Below, in pieces: positions 1 through 11,164 of a stretch of DNA of 64,000 bases; position 1 is the stretch's first letter, and each line of letters opens with the position of its first letter. The translations under genes and the position numbers were made by a program. The stretch covers positions 126,082,043-126,146,042 of the forward strand of contig CM043960.1 in the NCBI GenBank assembly GCA_014529385.2. The letters are read 5' to 3'. The DNA comes from Adiantum capillus-veneris (lineage: Eukaryota; Streptophyta; Polypodiopsida; Polypodiales; Pteridaceae). The notes beneath the pieces are model-generated. The model made no database searches and was not told the DNA's origin. It was given only the letters and a program-made list of their open reading frames with translations.

Positions 1-1148
1 AAATTGGACATTGAGAAGATGAGGATGCATGTGAAGTAGACAAGGGGACCAAATTTGGATGCCAGACAACATGGGTGACGTGTGTCCCTTGTACAGGCGG
101 AGGATTCACTCACTTTGTCAGATTCTGAACGTCCTAGCTTAAGCGGTGAATGCTTTTCTCCATCCGGACCTGTGAGGGTTTGGGTGTCTGGGTGGCTATA
201 GAAAGCCATGTTATTTTTGCATCGTTCTCTGTGAGCTGTGTTGTGTAAATATCCTTCTCTCTCTCTTTAATTGTAGGTCGGTGCCTTCCACTATCAATGC
301 CAACTCATCTCGGGTGAAGTGACACTACTCTCCCTGATACGATGAGTGGTGACAGTTGTCTCCTTTGACAAAATGTCTACAGGTTGCTGTTGCACAAAGT
401 GAACACATAACAGCTTTGTAAAATATAATGCACAATATGCATTGTGCAGTGGATGGCCATAAACTTCCAGTAGATCCTCTTAGCGTTTTCTTTGATCCCA
501 TCGTGGAGGCACTTCGATACCTTCCACCTTCCTTTCTTTATATCTACGTCCTCACATGGCCATATTGTTTTGATCATGTCCTTGGTCACTTATTTATTGA
601 TCTCATTGCATGTGGTTTGGATTTGCCCATTTTGAGAGTCGTCGAGCAATGCGTGTTGCTTGTTGTGCTGACATACCTTGTGCTAGAGACTTCATGCGCT
701 AAAATGTATTAACATCCACTTGTTGTTGATCATCATGCACTGATTGGGTCCACAAACTTTTTCTTTATCAGTCATTTTCTCTTGGAGCTACAATGGACAA
801 ATAGACAAATATTCAATATCATTGGCAAATATATATTCTCACGATTCAACAGTCTCACAGATGCACAAGGTACAACTTCTCGTCCACTATATAAGACATC
901 ATAGCTGACTAAATCAAACCACAACTGATGCGACTAAACAAAATCACAATTGTCGGACCCAATTGAACCACAAGACAAATTTGAAATACCCCGTATAACA
1001 CAACAAATTTGAATTGACTAAAGATAATTGACTCAAGGAGGTGAACCACTCCAAACCAAATAATACACTTCAATAAAAATAGAATACCATAGACAAGATA
1101 GATGTATATCATAAAAATATTTAGATCAGATAAAAAGATGACGCAAGT
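1..1148. other. Unassigned AT-rich DNA, no supported gene
   Basis: No recognisable protein or RNA gene. A minus-strand stretch around 380-710 reads as weakly coding-like, but it has an in-frame stop at 590-592 and I match it to no family. The rest is low-complexity AT-rich sequence. It may be 3' flank of the kinase pseudogene that ends at 1149. Confidence 0.4.
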
Positions 1149-2716
1149 TCAACAAGTGGTTGTTGGGACAGGATTAGGGTCTGTCTTTAAATGTTCTTTG
1201 AAAAATATCAAAACGTCAGATGCATTTCTTCTTTGTTCCGACTCTTTAAACTTCATTCAACAATAAACTTTAATCTGAATGGCCCTCATAACATTTTGGT
1301 TGGGGTGGTAAAAAACTTCTTTTTGAAAATAAACTGTTTTGGCTGCACTCCAAAAATCTATCAGCATGTCAAATAGATAACCCAATGCATAAACATCACT
1401 CAATTTTATGTATGCATCTATGCACCGTGGATCATATAATCGTGCAGCAATCCATGATAGCTTAGTCATCTCTGCATCCCCTACTCTCTAAGCCTCCAAA
1501 ACTGTAGAGTCTGACTGTGCACTTGGATGCAGATAATTTATTGATGCGCGCTTAGCTGGTGTTCCGAGCTTCATTCCCCAATCAATGATGCCAACACGGG
1601 GTTTATTTGCGCGAGTCAAGTCCAACATTATGTTGAATGGGTGCAGGTCACTGTGCACTATCACGACCGAGTGGGCAACTGCAACTCCATCCATTAAGGC
1701 GTGACAAATGGTTGGCATCTGCTTAATCACACTGCTTTGATCCACACCATGTTTATCTCTTGTACAGACATATTTTCTATAGGCAATGACCTCCAGTCGT
1801 GTTGTATCCTGTACATGTGGCATTTGAACAATCTGTGAACGAATGGTAAGCGGCACATCATGTCCCCCACGGTACCCCCATTGTAGTATGGAAATATTGG
1901 GATCCAAGGAGCTTCGGTGGTAAAGCCAATGCACCTTACAATGGAGGGGTGAAGCATTTGTATTTCTTGCTCTGTATGAAGGCTGTCAAATTTCGCCTCA
2001 CTCCCTCCCTTGTAGCATTTTCCCACATATGTAATGTGGTCTAGAAAGAAAGAGATGCCTTTGATGGTGTACAATGTGCACACACCAAAGGAACCTACTC
2101 CAACCCTCGTACCTTCTACCAACGCCTCATGAGGGATGCCGACAAGATGAGTGCATTTGGCATTCAAAGCGGTGCACATGATTGTGTCGGTGCCGCTGGC
2201 ATCTGATCGACCTCCCAAAGGTGCTTGCACATCTTGGGCCATCTTCAATATCTTGGGTAAGGCTGCTTGGTCATGCACTTTCACACGCTTCATCTTTACC
2301 TTCTGTTCCTCCCACAATTTATCCCAGAGGTCTAATTTTGACATGTCACAGACATGAGGGATATCTTCCTTTAAGTCTCTGCAACATACTTTCATATTTC
2401 CCAACACTGTCCTAACCTTGTGGTGGGGCTCAAATTATTGAATCCCTGCTGGAATCAACAATTCATATTGGCCTTCACCTCGCAGCCCGCCCTCTATGTT
2501 CTCCCATATAGCGCTAGTGAGGTCTTTGATGAAGATGTCGCTTTCACTAATCTGTTGTATGTGACCATTTGCACATGATGATATTGACAAAATACATTCT
2601 CTTTGAATGGCACGCATAATAGTTCTCTTTTGATCTAGTGTCATTTTAGCACTGGACAATAAAAAATAACATATCAAATACAAATTCATGGTTGCACACA
2701 ACACTAATACTCTCAC
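1149..2716 (-). pseudogene. Protein kinase-like pseudogene
   Basis: Reads right to left as one broken kinase domain behind a ~190-residue N-terminal region of unknown function. The glycine-rich loop GVGSFGV lies at 2078-2101. A V-x-K lysine is at 2018-2020 with an EQE helix-C motif just after it. The catalytic loop HSDLHPFN (HSD in place of HRD) is at 1645-1655. A D-W-G in place of DFG is at 1575-1583. DVYALGYL fits subdomain IX, and a final RRNASDVL segment near 1215-1235 fits subdomain XI. Lesions: in-frame stops at about 2435, 1488-1490 and 1257-1259, and a frameshift near 1855-1867 between the two lobes. The stops sit inside continuous homology, so introns are a poor explanation. It is the only host-type gene remnant in the window. 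Its subfamily is not recognised. Confidence 0.7.
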
Positions 2717-3250
2717 ACTATTTCAGAAAAATCCTCAACCATGACTTGAAGACTTTAAGAAATGTGCATGGAAATATTTATAAACATTGAAAACAAACTT
2801 CACTTTAAACTGCAATCTGTTACACGTGTAAAATGCAGAGCAAACAAGTGGTTTATAAGAACTTCATCCAGATCAAACAATACATGTTAACAATCTGGAA
2901 CATTTCAGCATATAGTGAATTTTTAACTTATATTTTTCACCGTGCGCTCACACTAGTTCAAACAAAGCACACACCAACTTAAAGACTTCAAAAAATTGTG
3001 TAATATTATATTTATTCAGGTTGATAATCATTTTGACTTTAAATGGAATGTTTGCTTGTGTAAAATACAATAAATATGTCATTCCTAATAAAATTGTCCA
3101 TATCTAACAGAACATGTTAAAAATCTAAAACAATTCAAAACCTCTTGGAAGATACATGCATCGTGATGTATATATTGTCAATTTTATTTTAGCTCACTTA
3201 AGACATTGGAAGTATACAAATCGGACTAGGAAATTGCAAAGAATGTCTTG
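2717..3250. other. AT-rich intergenic DNA
   Basis: No ORF, RNA gene or LTR end recognised. It lies upstream of the minus-strand kinase remnant and would contain its promoter if that gene was ever active. I can point to no specific promoter element. Confidence 0.4.
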
Positions 3251-3583
3251 CTCTTTAAAAAGATAAAATAAATATTTAACATGAAAATTGTGTTCTCACA
3301 CTTTTTTACATAGAATTTATGTATATGTAGCATTTAAAATAGTGAAGCTAAAATAGTGAAGCTGATTGATGCTCTTTAAAAAGATACAAAAGAATATTTA
3401 ACATGCAATTGTGTGCAAATTCTTTTTTACAGAGAATTTATGTAAATGTAGTATTCAAAATAGCGATGATGCTTGAGGTCCTTTAAAAAAATAAAAATGA
3501 ATATTTAACATACAAATTGTATCTAAATACTTTTTGGCATATAATTTATGTAAATATAGCATTTAAAATAGTGATAGTTGATG
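3251..3583. repeat. Three-copy degenerate tandem repeat (~106-121 bp unit)
   Basis: Copies begin near 3251, 3372 and 3478. Each starts with a CTTTAAAAA-like block, continues through AATATTTAACAT and a run of Ts, and ends in ATTTATGTA followed by a TTTAAAATAG-like block and a gtgat/gtgaag tail. Copies differ by substitutions and small indels, so the array is old. No coding potential. Confidence 0.75.
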
Positions 3584-3689
3584 AATAAAACATTATTTTG
3601 AATATGATTAGCTAGTATATAATTTCATAAGACCACTTAAAAACAACAAAATCAAGCAATTCAAACATTTGTATATGAAATACTCTTCA

Positions 3690-4100
3690 CAGCCACGTTA
3701 TCGACCAAGTATTTTATATACTTAATACTTTAAAAAATTAACTACGCATACACATACAAATTATATGACGTTTGTACGACCAGGTTAATGACCTGAATGC
3801 CACATTTATGCAAAAACAAATGGTTCTAACAAACGACACTCAATTAGCCGCATTACCGATCGAGTGCCGCCAGAATCTAAGGAGAAATAATGGCTTTCAT
3901 ACGAGCATCATATAGCAGTGTTACCAATCGATGCCCATACGTTTTTTGGGAAAGGGAAAGGGAAGTTGACTTATCATAAGGATACTAGATTCGCTGTGCT
4001 ACCGACGTAGTACCCAGACAGTAAGTCAATACTTACCACAAGGACACCATGTTTCCCGCATCATCGAGGTGATGCCCTCGTGGTAAGCATTGTTCCATGT
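3690..4100. repeat. Degenerate ~60-75 bp quasi-periodic array
   Basis: A short motif of the form TACCGA(T/C)CGAGTGCC recurs near 3700, 3775, 3853, 3920, 3999 and 4060. The last two units are clearest: AAGGATACTAG... at 3979 and AAGGACACCATG... at 4041, 62 bp apart, each followed by a TAC/CATCGA core and then GTAAG. The earlier copies are increasingly diverged. The class of repeat is unknown. Confidence 0.45.
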
Positions 4101-4877
4101 AGAATAGCTTACGCACACACTCCCATTGTGTGGTAAGGTACCTTATGATTGACTTGCAATATGACAAAAGGAACGCTACCACACAACGCATATACACACA
4201 CAACACATACTCAGGTCGTGTGGTCAGGTACTCTGCTACTTCCACGCACTGCGACATAGAGCACACTCCCACACGACCCCCTCTCTCCTCTCTCCTCTTG
4301 ACGTACCTGCAAAGGTGATCCTCCCTTCACTTTTAAGCCAAACTCTAGCTCTGCCTCTGCAGCAGGAATAACATGTGCAACATGCATAACACCATCGCTT
4401 GGCATGCAATAGCATCTTGAAATTCTTTTAGCTGTTAAACTGAATCTACTGATTGTTGACTTGCACCATATCCCCAAGAGCTAACTGCTCGATCAAAGCC
4501 GTGGCCTATGGGTGAACAGGAATACCCTGCCAATCGAGGTTAGGGAAAACAAGCAGCGCAAATCCTGTAACCACACGTCCACCCATCTGAGAGGCAGCTG
4601 CTGCACATGAGTAAACAAACTGCACTATAGCAAGGAGGCCTTCGTGGTGGCAAAGGCACACAGAAGAAAAGAAGAACACAGAAGTGCAACCTTACGAAAG
4701 ACCTGAAAATAGCACGAACAAAGTATAAGGTATCTACTGCATGCATGAAACCACTCACAAAGAGTTCTCAAAATAGGGCATGCCACGGTGTTGCAACCAT
4801 CGTAGCCCTTTTCTCGCTTTTTGAGACTGCATGTTATAAAATCCCCAATCATGATTAGGCGAAGGGGCACTAAATCA
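4101..4877. other. Unassigned spacer 3' of element A
   Basis: The expected 3' LTR of element A (start TGTTATGGCATAAGCC on the minus strand) is not found here. A minus-strand stretch at about 4330-4560 looks weakly coding but is broken and unrecognised. Nothing else supported. Confidence 0.4.
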
Positions 4878-5999
4878 AGGTAGGTGAAAAATAATGATGC
4901 GGTCAAAACCCACTCATCGGCTCCCCCCGCAAATTAGCCAAATAAAAGGAGGTAGGCCCACATGACTTAAAAATCTAGAACGGTCCAGACCATTGTAATT
5001 TCAGCTTCGCGGGCATCTTCCCAAGGCGGGAATTAAATACAAGAATCAACTTGCCTTGTAAAAATTGTCGTGCTTTAGGGAAATCCATCCATTTCTTCCG
5101 CTAGGATTGCAGATCTTGCAACACCACAAAACTACGCGATCGCTCTTCATCTAATTCCTGCAAAACATCCAAATGATAAACAATGGAATCTTCCAGAAGA
5201 AGCCTATCTGCAATGAGCATCCGCAAACTCGGAACCACATGCTCCACTGGGGTAATTTCCTCCATTCCAAATGCCAATTTGAAAGGAGTTAGTCCTGTTG
5301 CCACTTTATATAATGTACAATAGGCCCATAATGCAGAAGGAAGTTTGACATCCCAATTTGTTCTATGCAAATTAACTAGCTTTGTCAAGATGCGAACCAA
5401 TTGCTTATTAGTTGATTCAGCCTGCCCATTCGCTTGAGGGTAGTATGGAGAAGATTTCGTGTGTAACACAAAATAAAATTGTAACATTCTCTCCATCACC
5501 TTATTCAAAAAATGGCTACCCCGATTAATAACCAACTCAATAGGACAGCCATATCTAGAAAAAAGATCCTTATATAAGCACCCAGCAACAGAAACCGTTG
5601 TATTATCTTTCAAAGGCCATGCTTCCACCCATTTAGTCGCATAATCCGTGGCCGTCAAAATATACCTTTCGCTGCTACTAGTTTAAAAGGCCCAATAAAA
5701 TCCAATCCCCATTTTTGAAAAGGCTTGAAGGGTAATACCAGCTGTAAAGGCATCCTGGAAATTTTAGTAGGTTGCTCCAATCGCTGACACCCATCACAAT
5801 GTTGTATGAAACCCCTTGCATCTTGAAACAATGTTGGCCACCATAATCCAGATTGCAACACTTTCCTTGCCGTAATCAAAGCTGCAAAGTGACCCCCTGC
5901 AATGCCTGTATGAACCTCCTCTAAAACAGATTCTTGTTCCTTTGGTAAGACACATCTTAGCAGGACATCCGCTACTGTGCGATAATACAACCTCCCCAT
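4878..5999 (-). pseudogene. Element A integrase (zinc finger, DDE core, GPF module)
   Basis: Integrase would insert the cDNA copy into chromosomal DNA. The N-terminal HHCC finger is visible (H-x5-H early, then HCDGCQ at about 5785-5795). LDFIGPF supplies the first catalytic aspartate. The second aspartate position reads INRGSHF in place of SDNGSHF, so Asp is replaced by Asn. YYPQANGQAEST supplies the glutamate at about 5420-5445. A C-terminal KLKLQWSGPF module ends near 4878. The finger and core are in adjacent frames that overlap at 5655-5658, and the GPF part has further stops. Confidence 0.8.
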
Positions 6000-6274
6000 G
6001 AAAATCTCAAAATTCGGTGTCGAATAGCCACTCGGCGATGTTGATGTCTGGACAAGAATGAAGGCATTTCCCCATTGTCGAGAAAATGGAACATCTCCTC
6101 ATACCAGGTCCAGGGAATGCTGGGAATCATCCTAGTTGATTGTGTAACTGGAAGATCATCCGCAATTGCTCCTGTCAAAAAGAGAGATGCATCCAAAAAT
6201 TCATCAGTAACTGCCCTGTTCACCAGAATCTAGTCGGGATAGGTAATCAGCAACCGCATGCTTGGCTTCGTAAT
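6000..6274 (-). pseudogene. Element A RNase H tail and RNase H-integrase spacer
   Basis: The stretch begins with HAVADYLSRLDSGE, the usual C-terminal end of gypsy RNase H, followed by a spacer rich in W/F that leads into the integrase finger. The catalytic RNase H residues are absent because the sequence jumps here directly from mid-RT at about 6274. A stop near 6230 and a frame change precede the integrase. Confidence 0.7.
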
Positions 6275-6729
6275 CCAAACCACATTACTGTGCATGTGAA
6301 AACGCCCCATGTTGTAATAAAATTTGTTTTAGCCTGATCACCTACAACCATCCTAATTTGGTTATATCCACTGAATCCATCCAAAAAAGAATACATCTCA
6401 TGCCCCGCCACATCATCGAAAATAGAATCCAGAAATGAAAGTGGAAAAGGGTCTAGAACAATAGCTGCATTCAGCTTCCTATAATCCACACAGATGCGAA
6501 TCTATTTGTTTTTCTTTGGTACCACCACAATAGGAGAAATCCATTCAAGATTGTCAATAGGGCTAATAAAACCCACCCGCAACAGGCGATCAATTTCCAC
6601 CTTGACTTGCTTCGTCACATTCGGATTCATCGTGTACGAATCTTGCTTCACCGGTACTGCATCTGGTTTTGAATGAATCGTATGCTGATAAAACTTTGGA
6701 TCAATCCTTTCATATCCACATACTCCCAT
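6275..6729 (-). pseudogene. Element A reverse transcriptase, N-terminal half only
   Basis: Begins with the DPKFYQHTI lead-in, then GFISPI...SPIVVVPKKN, a VDYRKLN fingers motif and FLDGFSGYNQIRM, which carries the first catalytic aspartate of the palm. It ends after a VMWFGL motif (usually VMPFGL). The YxDD-type box and thumb are missing. A stop near 6502 interrupts the frame. Without the second and third catalytic aspartates no polymerase activity is possible. Confidence 0.8.
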
Positions 6730-6821
6730 GCGAAAACATCCTTTTATTCTGTCAACAAATTAATCAAGTCTCCTCAAAAACTTGCCTCAAGCTGTTTATT
6801 AATATGAATGGGCTGACACTC

Positions 6822-7510
6822 CTATTGAGCTCCTAGAAAGACCATCTCTAGTTTATCTTCCTTTACCCTTTTTACTTTACTCATGTGTGCTTCAAACTCA
6901 CGTTCTTGCCTAATAATCTCCTCCAATGGTTCAGGAATTGGCAAGACTTGTTCTTGTCCACCTAGCTCTACTATTCCTGGGTCCCCAAAAGATTTCCTCT
7001 CCAAAATCATAGAAATATCTGCCAAATAGAGAGAAACTAAATCCGGATTAGCCTTCAGGAATTGCTCCTCTTCATCCTCTTCTAATCCTTCCACTATATT
7101 CATTGTCTCTGCTATCACTGGCCATGCTGCCTGAACTGGTTGTCTGCATGTTCCTAACATCACCCGAACTTTCCTACAACCCTTTTTAACTGTCAGCATA
7201 TTTGCCTCCCAATTATGCTTTACCTTGGCTTGACGTAACCATGGTCTCCCCAAAATAATATGATAATCTTGACTGTGATCCTCAATATTTAAGAATATCA
7301 AGGAAACAACAAAAGACAACCCAGCCACATCCAGCACAATGCCTCAGAGTAATCCTACTAGCTGTACTCTTCTCTGATCCGCCATACGAACGACAAAGGA
7401 TGCAGGTTCCCAATCACTAAGACCAAAGCGCTCACAAGTCGCTTGAGTAATAATATTCACTCCATCACCTCCATCTAATAGGACTTTGTCAATATATATG
7501 CCATGATATC
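6822..7510 (-). pseudogene. Element A aspartic protease and linker
   Basis: A retropepsin-like domain. The active-site motif VLLDGGDGVNII lies at about 7470-7500, with DGG in place of DSG. The C-terminal half has YHIILGRPWL at about 7240-7265. A Glu-rich linker follows (EDEEEQF..., EIIRQEREFE), leading to RT. A stop near 7345 splits the domain. It would cleave the Gag-Pol polyprotein. Confidence 0.75.
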
Positions 7511-7514
7511 GTAC

Positions 7515-9496
7515 TCAAAGCTTCGGAATGCGTGTATCTGTCATCCTAGTTACCGACAACGGGACTGAATCATCCCACTCACCCTCAGCTACCGCAATAT
7601 CAACTTCCATCTCATTTATTGCTTTGAACTTTTGACTTAGCAAAGCGTGATGAAAATTCGGAACCAATTTCAATAACGATCCCAATCGTACTTGTAATGG
7701 TGATTCTAGAACCTCTTTCAAAATAGAATCCCAATTATCCTCTTCCATGGTATTTGCCTTGCTTCGGACTCTCCCCTCTTTTTGTTCGGAGAGGGAGCTG
7801 ATGGTCTTGATGATTGCAATGGTGGTACTCAATGTGGCATCCAAGTTACAGTCTTTTTATGTACATCTTCTTGAGTTGCCGAATCTGGGAGCTTAACATC
7901 GGCTGTTGGTACCACATTTTTGCCAGAACGGGTAATCAGCGAAACAACCGGGCTTAATTCTTCCAGCCCCTCAATCTGAACCATAGCCACACTCGGCTGC
8001 TTTCCAGTAGCACGTTCCTATTTCTTTCGATCATACTCCTTAGCCTCTGAACACTCAGACCACCAATGCCCATCTCCCAACAGAAAAGGAAAGTCTTGGG
8101 TCGATTAGGATCTCGGCCACCTCTTTCGCGATTGAGACCCCCTCCTTGACCCCGCCCACTAGCTTGTCCTTGAAAATGAGCCTCTGATGCATGAGCGTGA
8201 GCCAACACCACCGCAAGCTCTTGTCCATGTCCTGATTGTTGTGACTGCCATGTAGAGGAATCTCGACTCCTACGGCCACGACCATTGTAATAACATTCCA
8301 CTATATTATGGGTGTTGGCTATACAAATCGCACACCATTTTTGATTCATTGCACACTCTTGAGTGGGATGTCTTGGGTTCTGGCACTGAGTACACCATAG
8401 CTCCTTCAGACTCTTAACCATCGCAGAAGATTCCGCCAATCCAGATGGAACAACTTTCCCTTAACGCTGGGATTTTTCCCGAGGTGCTTCATCCGATTCT
8501 TTCACCGAACCATTGCTGCCTGAATCTGAGGATTCTAAGTCTGTACTCTCTGACTCTGAACTATCACTGCCACTTCCGTGAGATTTACGATGAGATTTCT
8601 TGTGATCCTTTTTCTTTGATTTCCTTGGTGATTCCGTATCCTCTAAAGCCTCTCCTACTACAATAGCCCTTGCAATAACATTATCCAGTGGAGTGGTTAC
8701 CTTATCCACTATTGCCATAGCAGTTCTGAGATCCTTATTCAATCCTCGTAGAAAATAATCATTCAACACCTCGGCTGTTGGCCGTTGTTCCTGAGGTCCG
8801 CTGCAAAAGCATCCGGAACTTCACAGCATAATCCTCCACTGATAACGACTTTCGAGGTAATATCCGAAGCTTTTCCAAATGTTGAGGGACCGTCTTTTCC
8901 ATTCTAAATCATCACAAGAACTCTCTGGAACTTTCAACATACATCTGAAAGTGATCATCAGGATACTCTGATAGCAACCATTTTGCAGCTTTCCCTAAAA
9001 GTGTGGATTCAAACACCGACTGTTGATGGAGAGGAACCACAGCGCCAGGATGATTCAATCCATACACTTTATTAAATTGTCGCAAATGTGCATCATGGTC
9101 TTCCTTTGAAAGACCTCAAAAGCGATTATACTTAATCTGACCGCCCGCCACTGGCTGTGCCTTAGTCCCTTGCCCACCTGTACCCCCTCTTGGAAAAAGC
9201 TGTCGCACAATAGGAGACGGGGACGACGCCAGTGAAACCTCGGGACTGCTTATCGGAGTTGGTGGTGGAGCAACATGAGTGGGTGAGGGAGAGCGCATGG
9301 TCGGAGGACATGACTGACTACGTGGAGTACGTTGCACACGCCGAATACGTCGACCATGCACCGGGCTTGGCGACGGAGACACATGTTCCTCAGTCTGAGG
9401 TGTAAAAAACATGAATTCATTTGAACCGCCTCTCCTCCATGGTCTCCCCACAATTGGAACAACAGGGTCAGGAGAACCCTGCGACCTAGTGCGCAT
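7515..9496 (-). pseudogene. Element A gag
   Basis: Likely start at 9496 (ATGCGCACT...), about 25 bp after the primer-binding site. The N-terminus is Pro/Ser/Arg-rich. The conserved capsid part (YNRF, ESTLLGKAAKWLLSEYPDDHFQ-type region) lies at about 8770-9115. A Ser/Lys/Glu-rich linker is at 8461-8620. Two good CX2CX4HX4C zinc knuckles lie back to back at about 8310-8400 (CTQCQNPRHPTQEC and CAICIANTHNIVEC), which would bind RNA. The region to 7515 links gag to protease. At least four frame breaks. Confidence 0.75.
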
Positions 9497-9520
9497 GCAT
9501 ATTCACAGCAGGTCGCCCGT

Positions 9521-9538
9521 TGCGCATCGTGGTCGCCA
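9521..9538 (-). promoter_or_regulatory. Element A primer-binding site
   Basis: Minus-strand TGGCGACCACGATGCGCA begins two bases after the LTR end. TGGCGACCAC is complementary to the 3' end expected of a plant tRNA-Arg; the last bases diverge. It differs from the initiator-Met sites of G2, B, G4 and E. The tRNA identity is from memory of tRNA 3' ends, not a search. Confidence 0.55.
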
Positions 9539-9540
9539 GA

Positions 9541-9918
9541 TGTAATACCTATTACTCCGCAATGGAGCAATAAACACTACAGGAATGGATACCCTCATTC
9601 TGCCTTACATTATATGAACAATAAGGTATATGAAGACAGAATAAAAGATAATACACAGAGACAGAACACTGTCTTCTTCATTGATATGTAATAGAACACA
9701 AAATTACATCAGAATGATGTATTGATTGCATGAAAGATATCCACCAAGACTGGTATGCCCCCCAAATACACCCGTTGCTCCAGCGCAAATCGAGAATGGT
9801 GCAAAATCCCATCGTGTCCCATGATATCCTATGAAGAACTGTTCCAAAGCCGCGTGAACTCCTAGTCCGCAATGTCCGGACATCCGCAGGACCGCAATGT
9901 GCGGCTTATGCCATAACA
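9541..9918 (-). repeat. 5' LTR of element A (378 bp)
   Basis: On the minus strand it runs TGTTATGGC...GGTATTACA, with the short TGT/ACA termini usual for LTRs. One side abuts the primer-binding site; the other cuts RNase H of G2 in mid-codon context at about 9919-9926. No partner LTR is found, so the target duplication cannot be confirmed. It contains a small palindrome ATGTCCGGACAT. Confidence 0.7.
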
Positions 9919-9925
9919 CACCACA

Positions 9926-11164
9926 GGTGTCGCATTGGACCTCAAACGGCTTTGAGAGATCTGTTAATGTAAGCATAGGTTGAGAGATAAGCTTTTCAAA
10001 ATCATTGTTCTCCTTGTTGGACCATATATACCTGCCTTTTTTTTTGCTAGGCCATGTAATGGTCTCACAATTTGTGAGAACTTTTCTATGAAGCATCTAT
10101 AGTATGCACACATACCTATAAAGCTTCTTAGTTCATGTAGATTTCTTGGATTAGGCCACCCTTTTATTACCTCTAGCTTTGATGGATCCATTTGGATGCC
10201 ATCTTGAGAGATAATGTGACCTAACTACCGAATCTGCTGTAAGAAAAACTCACTTTTCTTTCGATTAATATAAAGTTTATTCTCTCGTAAGACCTAAAAT
10301 ATTACCTGGAGGTGTTGCTTGTGTTCGTCTAGTAAGTTAGAGTAGATGATTATGTCATCAAAACAACACTCTAGTAAAGGTTCAGTGAGGTCTGAATAGC
10401 TTCTCCATCAAGCGGTTAAATGTGGATGGTACATTGGTCAAGCCAAAAGGCATGACAATGTACTCGTAAAGACCAAACGTAGTACAAAATGCGGTCTTTA
10501 CAATGTCTTGATCAACTATCCTTATTTGATGGTAGCCACTTTTTAGGTCAATCCTACTGAAGTAGTTCAACCCTTGTAGCTTATCAAATAGGTATTCTAC
10601 CCATGGAACGGGAAACCTATTTTTGATAGTGATCCTATTTAGTGCTCTATAGTCGACACACATATAATATGTGTTGTCTTCTTTTTGCACTAATAACACT
10701 GGTGAACAAAATGGAGATGAGCTAGGCCTAACCATGCCCTTCTCAACTAACTCATGCACTTGCCACATAATCTCCTCTTGTTGAGATTGAGAAACTCTAT
10801 AAGATGGTTTATTAGGCAGTGAACTTCCTGGAAGAAGTTCAATCGCATGGTCATCATTGCCTCGTTTAGGAGTTAGTTCACAAGGGAGGTTGTCAATAAA
10901 AACATCTTGAAATCCCTCAAGAAAATTGGATAGCTCTAATTCCTTGTGATTGTTTATATTTTCTTTTGCTAAAGCATTAGGTTCATTTTGAGAATATTTT
11001 ACAAAAATCATGTACACGAAAATAGAGCTCTTTATTGACTTATTGAAAGCTTGCTTATGTACAATGGGTATGGTGTTACCCAACTCCTTAGCATCTATGT
11101 ACATGTCTTTTTCCCTGAACCTAAAGTAGATTTGATTTTTAGGGAATTTAACATTGGCAGCCAT
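9926..11164 (-). pseudogene. Element G2 reverse transcriptase and RNase H start
   Basis: RT reads from NLPCELTPKRG (about 10880) through SPFCSPVLLVQK, CVDYRALNRITIKNRFP, RIDLKSGYHQIRI and [17 protein letters not shown]. Then comes a CCFDDIIIYS box at about 10330-10365, where F-DD holds two of the three catalytic aspartates. The thumb/connection (HIISQDGIQMDPSKLEVIKGWP) follows, then the RNase H opening FEVQCDTCG, with Asp-Thr-Cys where Asp-Ala-Ser is usual. Frame changes occur near 10381 and 10192. The upstream part from 11164 is a pre-RT linker. Confidence 0.85.

Larger units (their letters stand above)
4878..9918 (-). mobile_element. Ty3/gypsy element A, truncated at its 3' side
   Basis: Order on the minus strand: LTR (9918-9541), primer-binding site, gag with two zinc knuckles, aspartic protease, first half of RT, RNase H tail, then integrase with a GPF module ending near 4878. 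The RT signature FLDGFSGYNQI and the DGG-type protease separate it from the chromoviruses in this window and resemble element D on the plus strand. The catalytic half of RT and most of RNase H are deleted, and no second LTR is present. Several stops and frameshifts make it non-autonomous. It lies within the RNase H region of element G2. Confidence 0.85.

Noticed and set aside
1149-2716. Kinase as a functional gene with introns
   Set aside because: Stops and the frameshift fall inside conserved domain sequence with no convincing GT-AG removal that restores it.
3690-4100. CRISPR-like array
   Set aside because: Repeat cores are imperfect and unevenly spaced, spacers are related to one another, and the genome is a plant.
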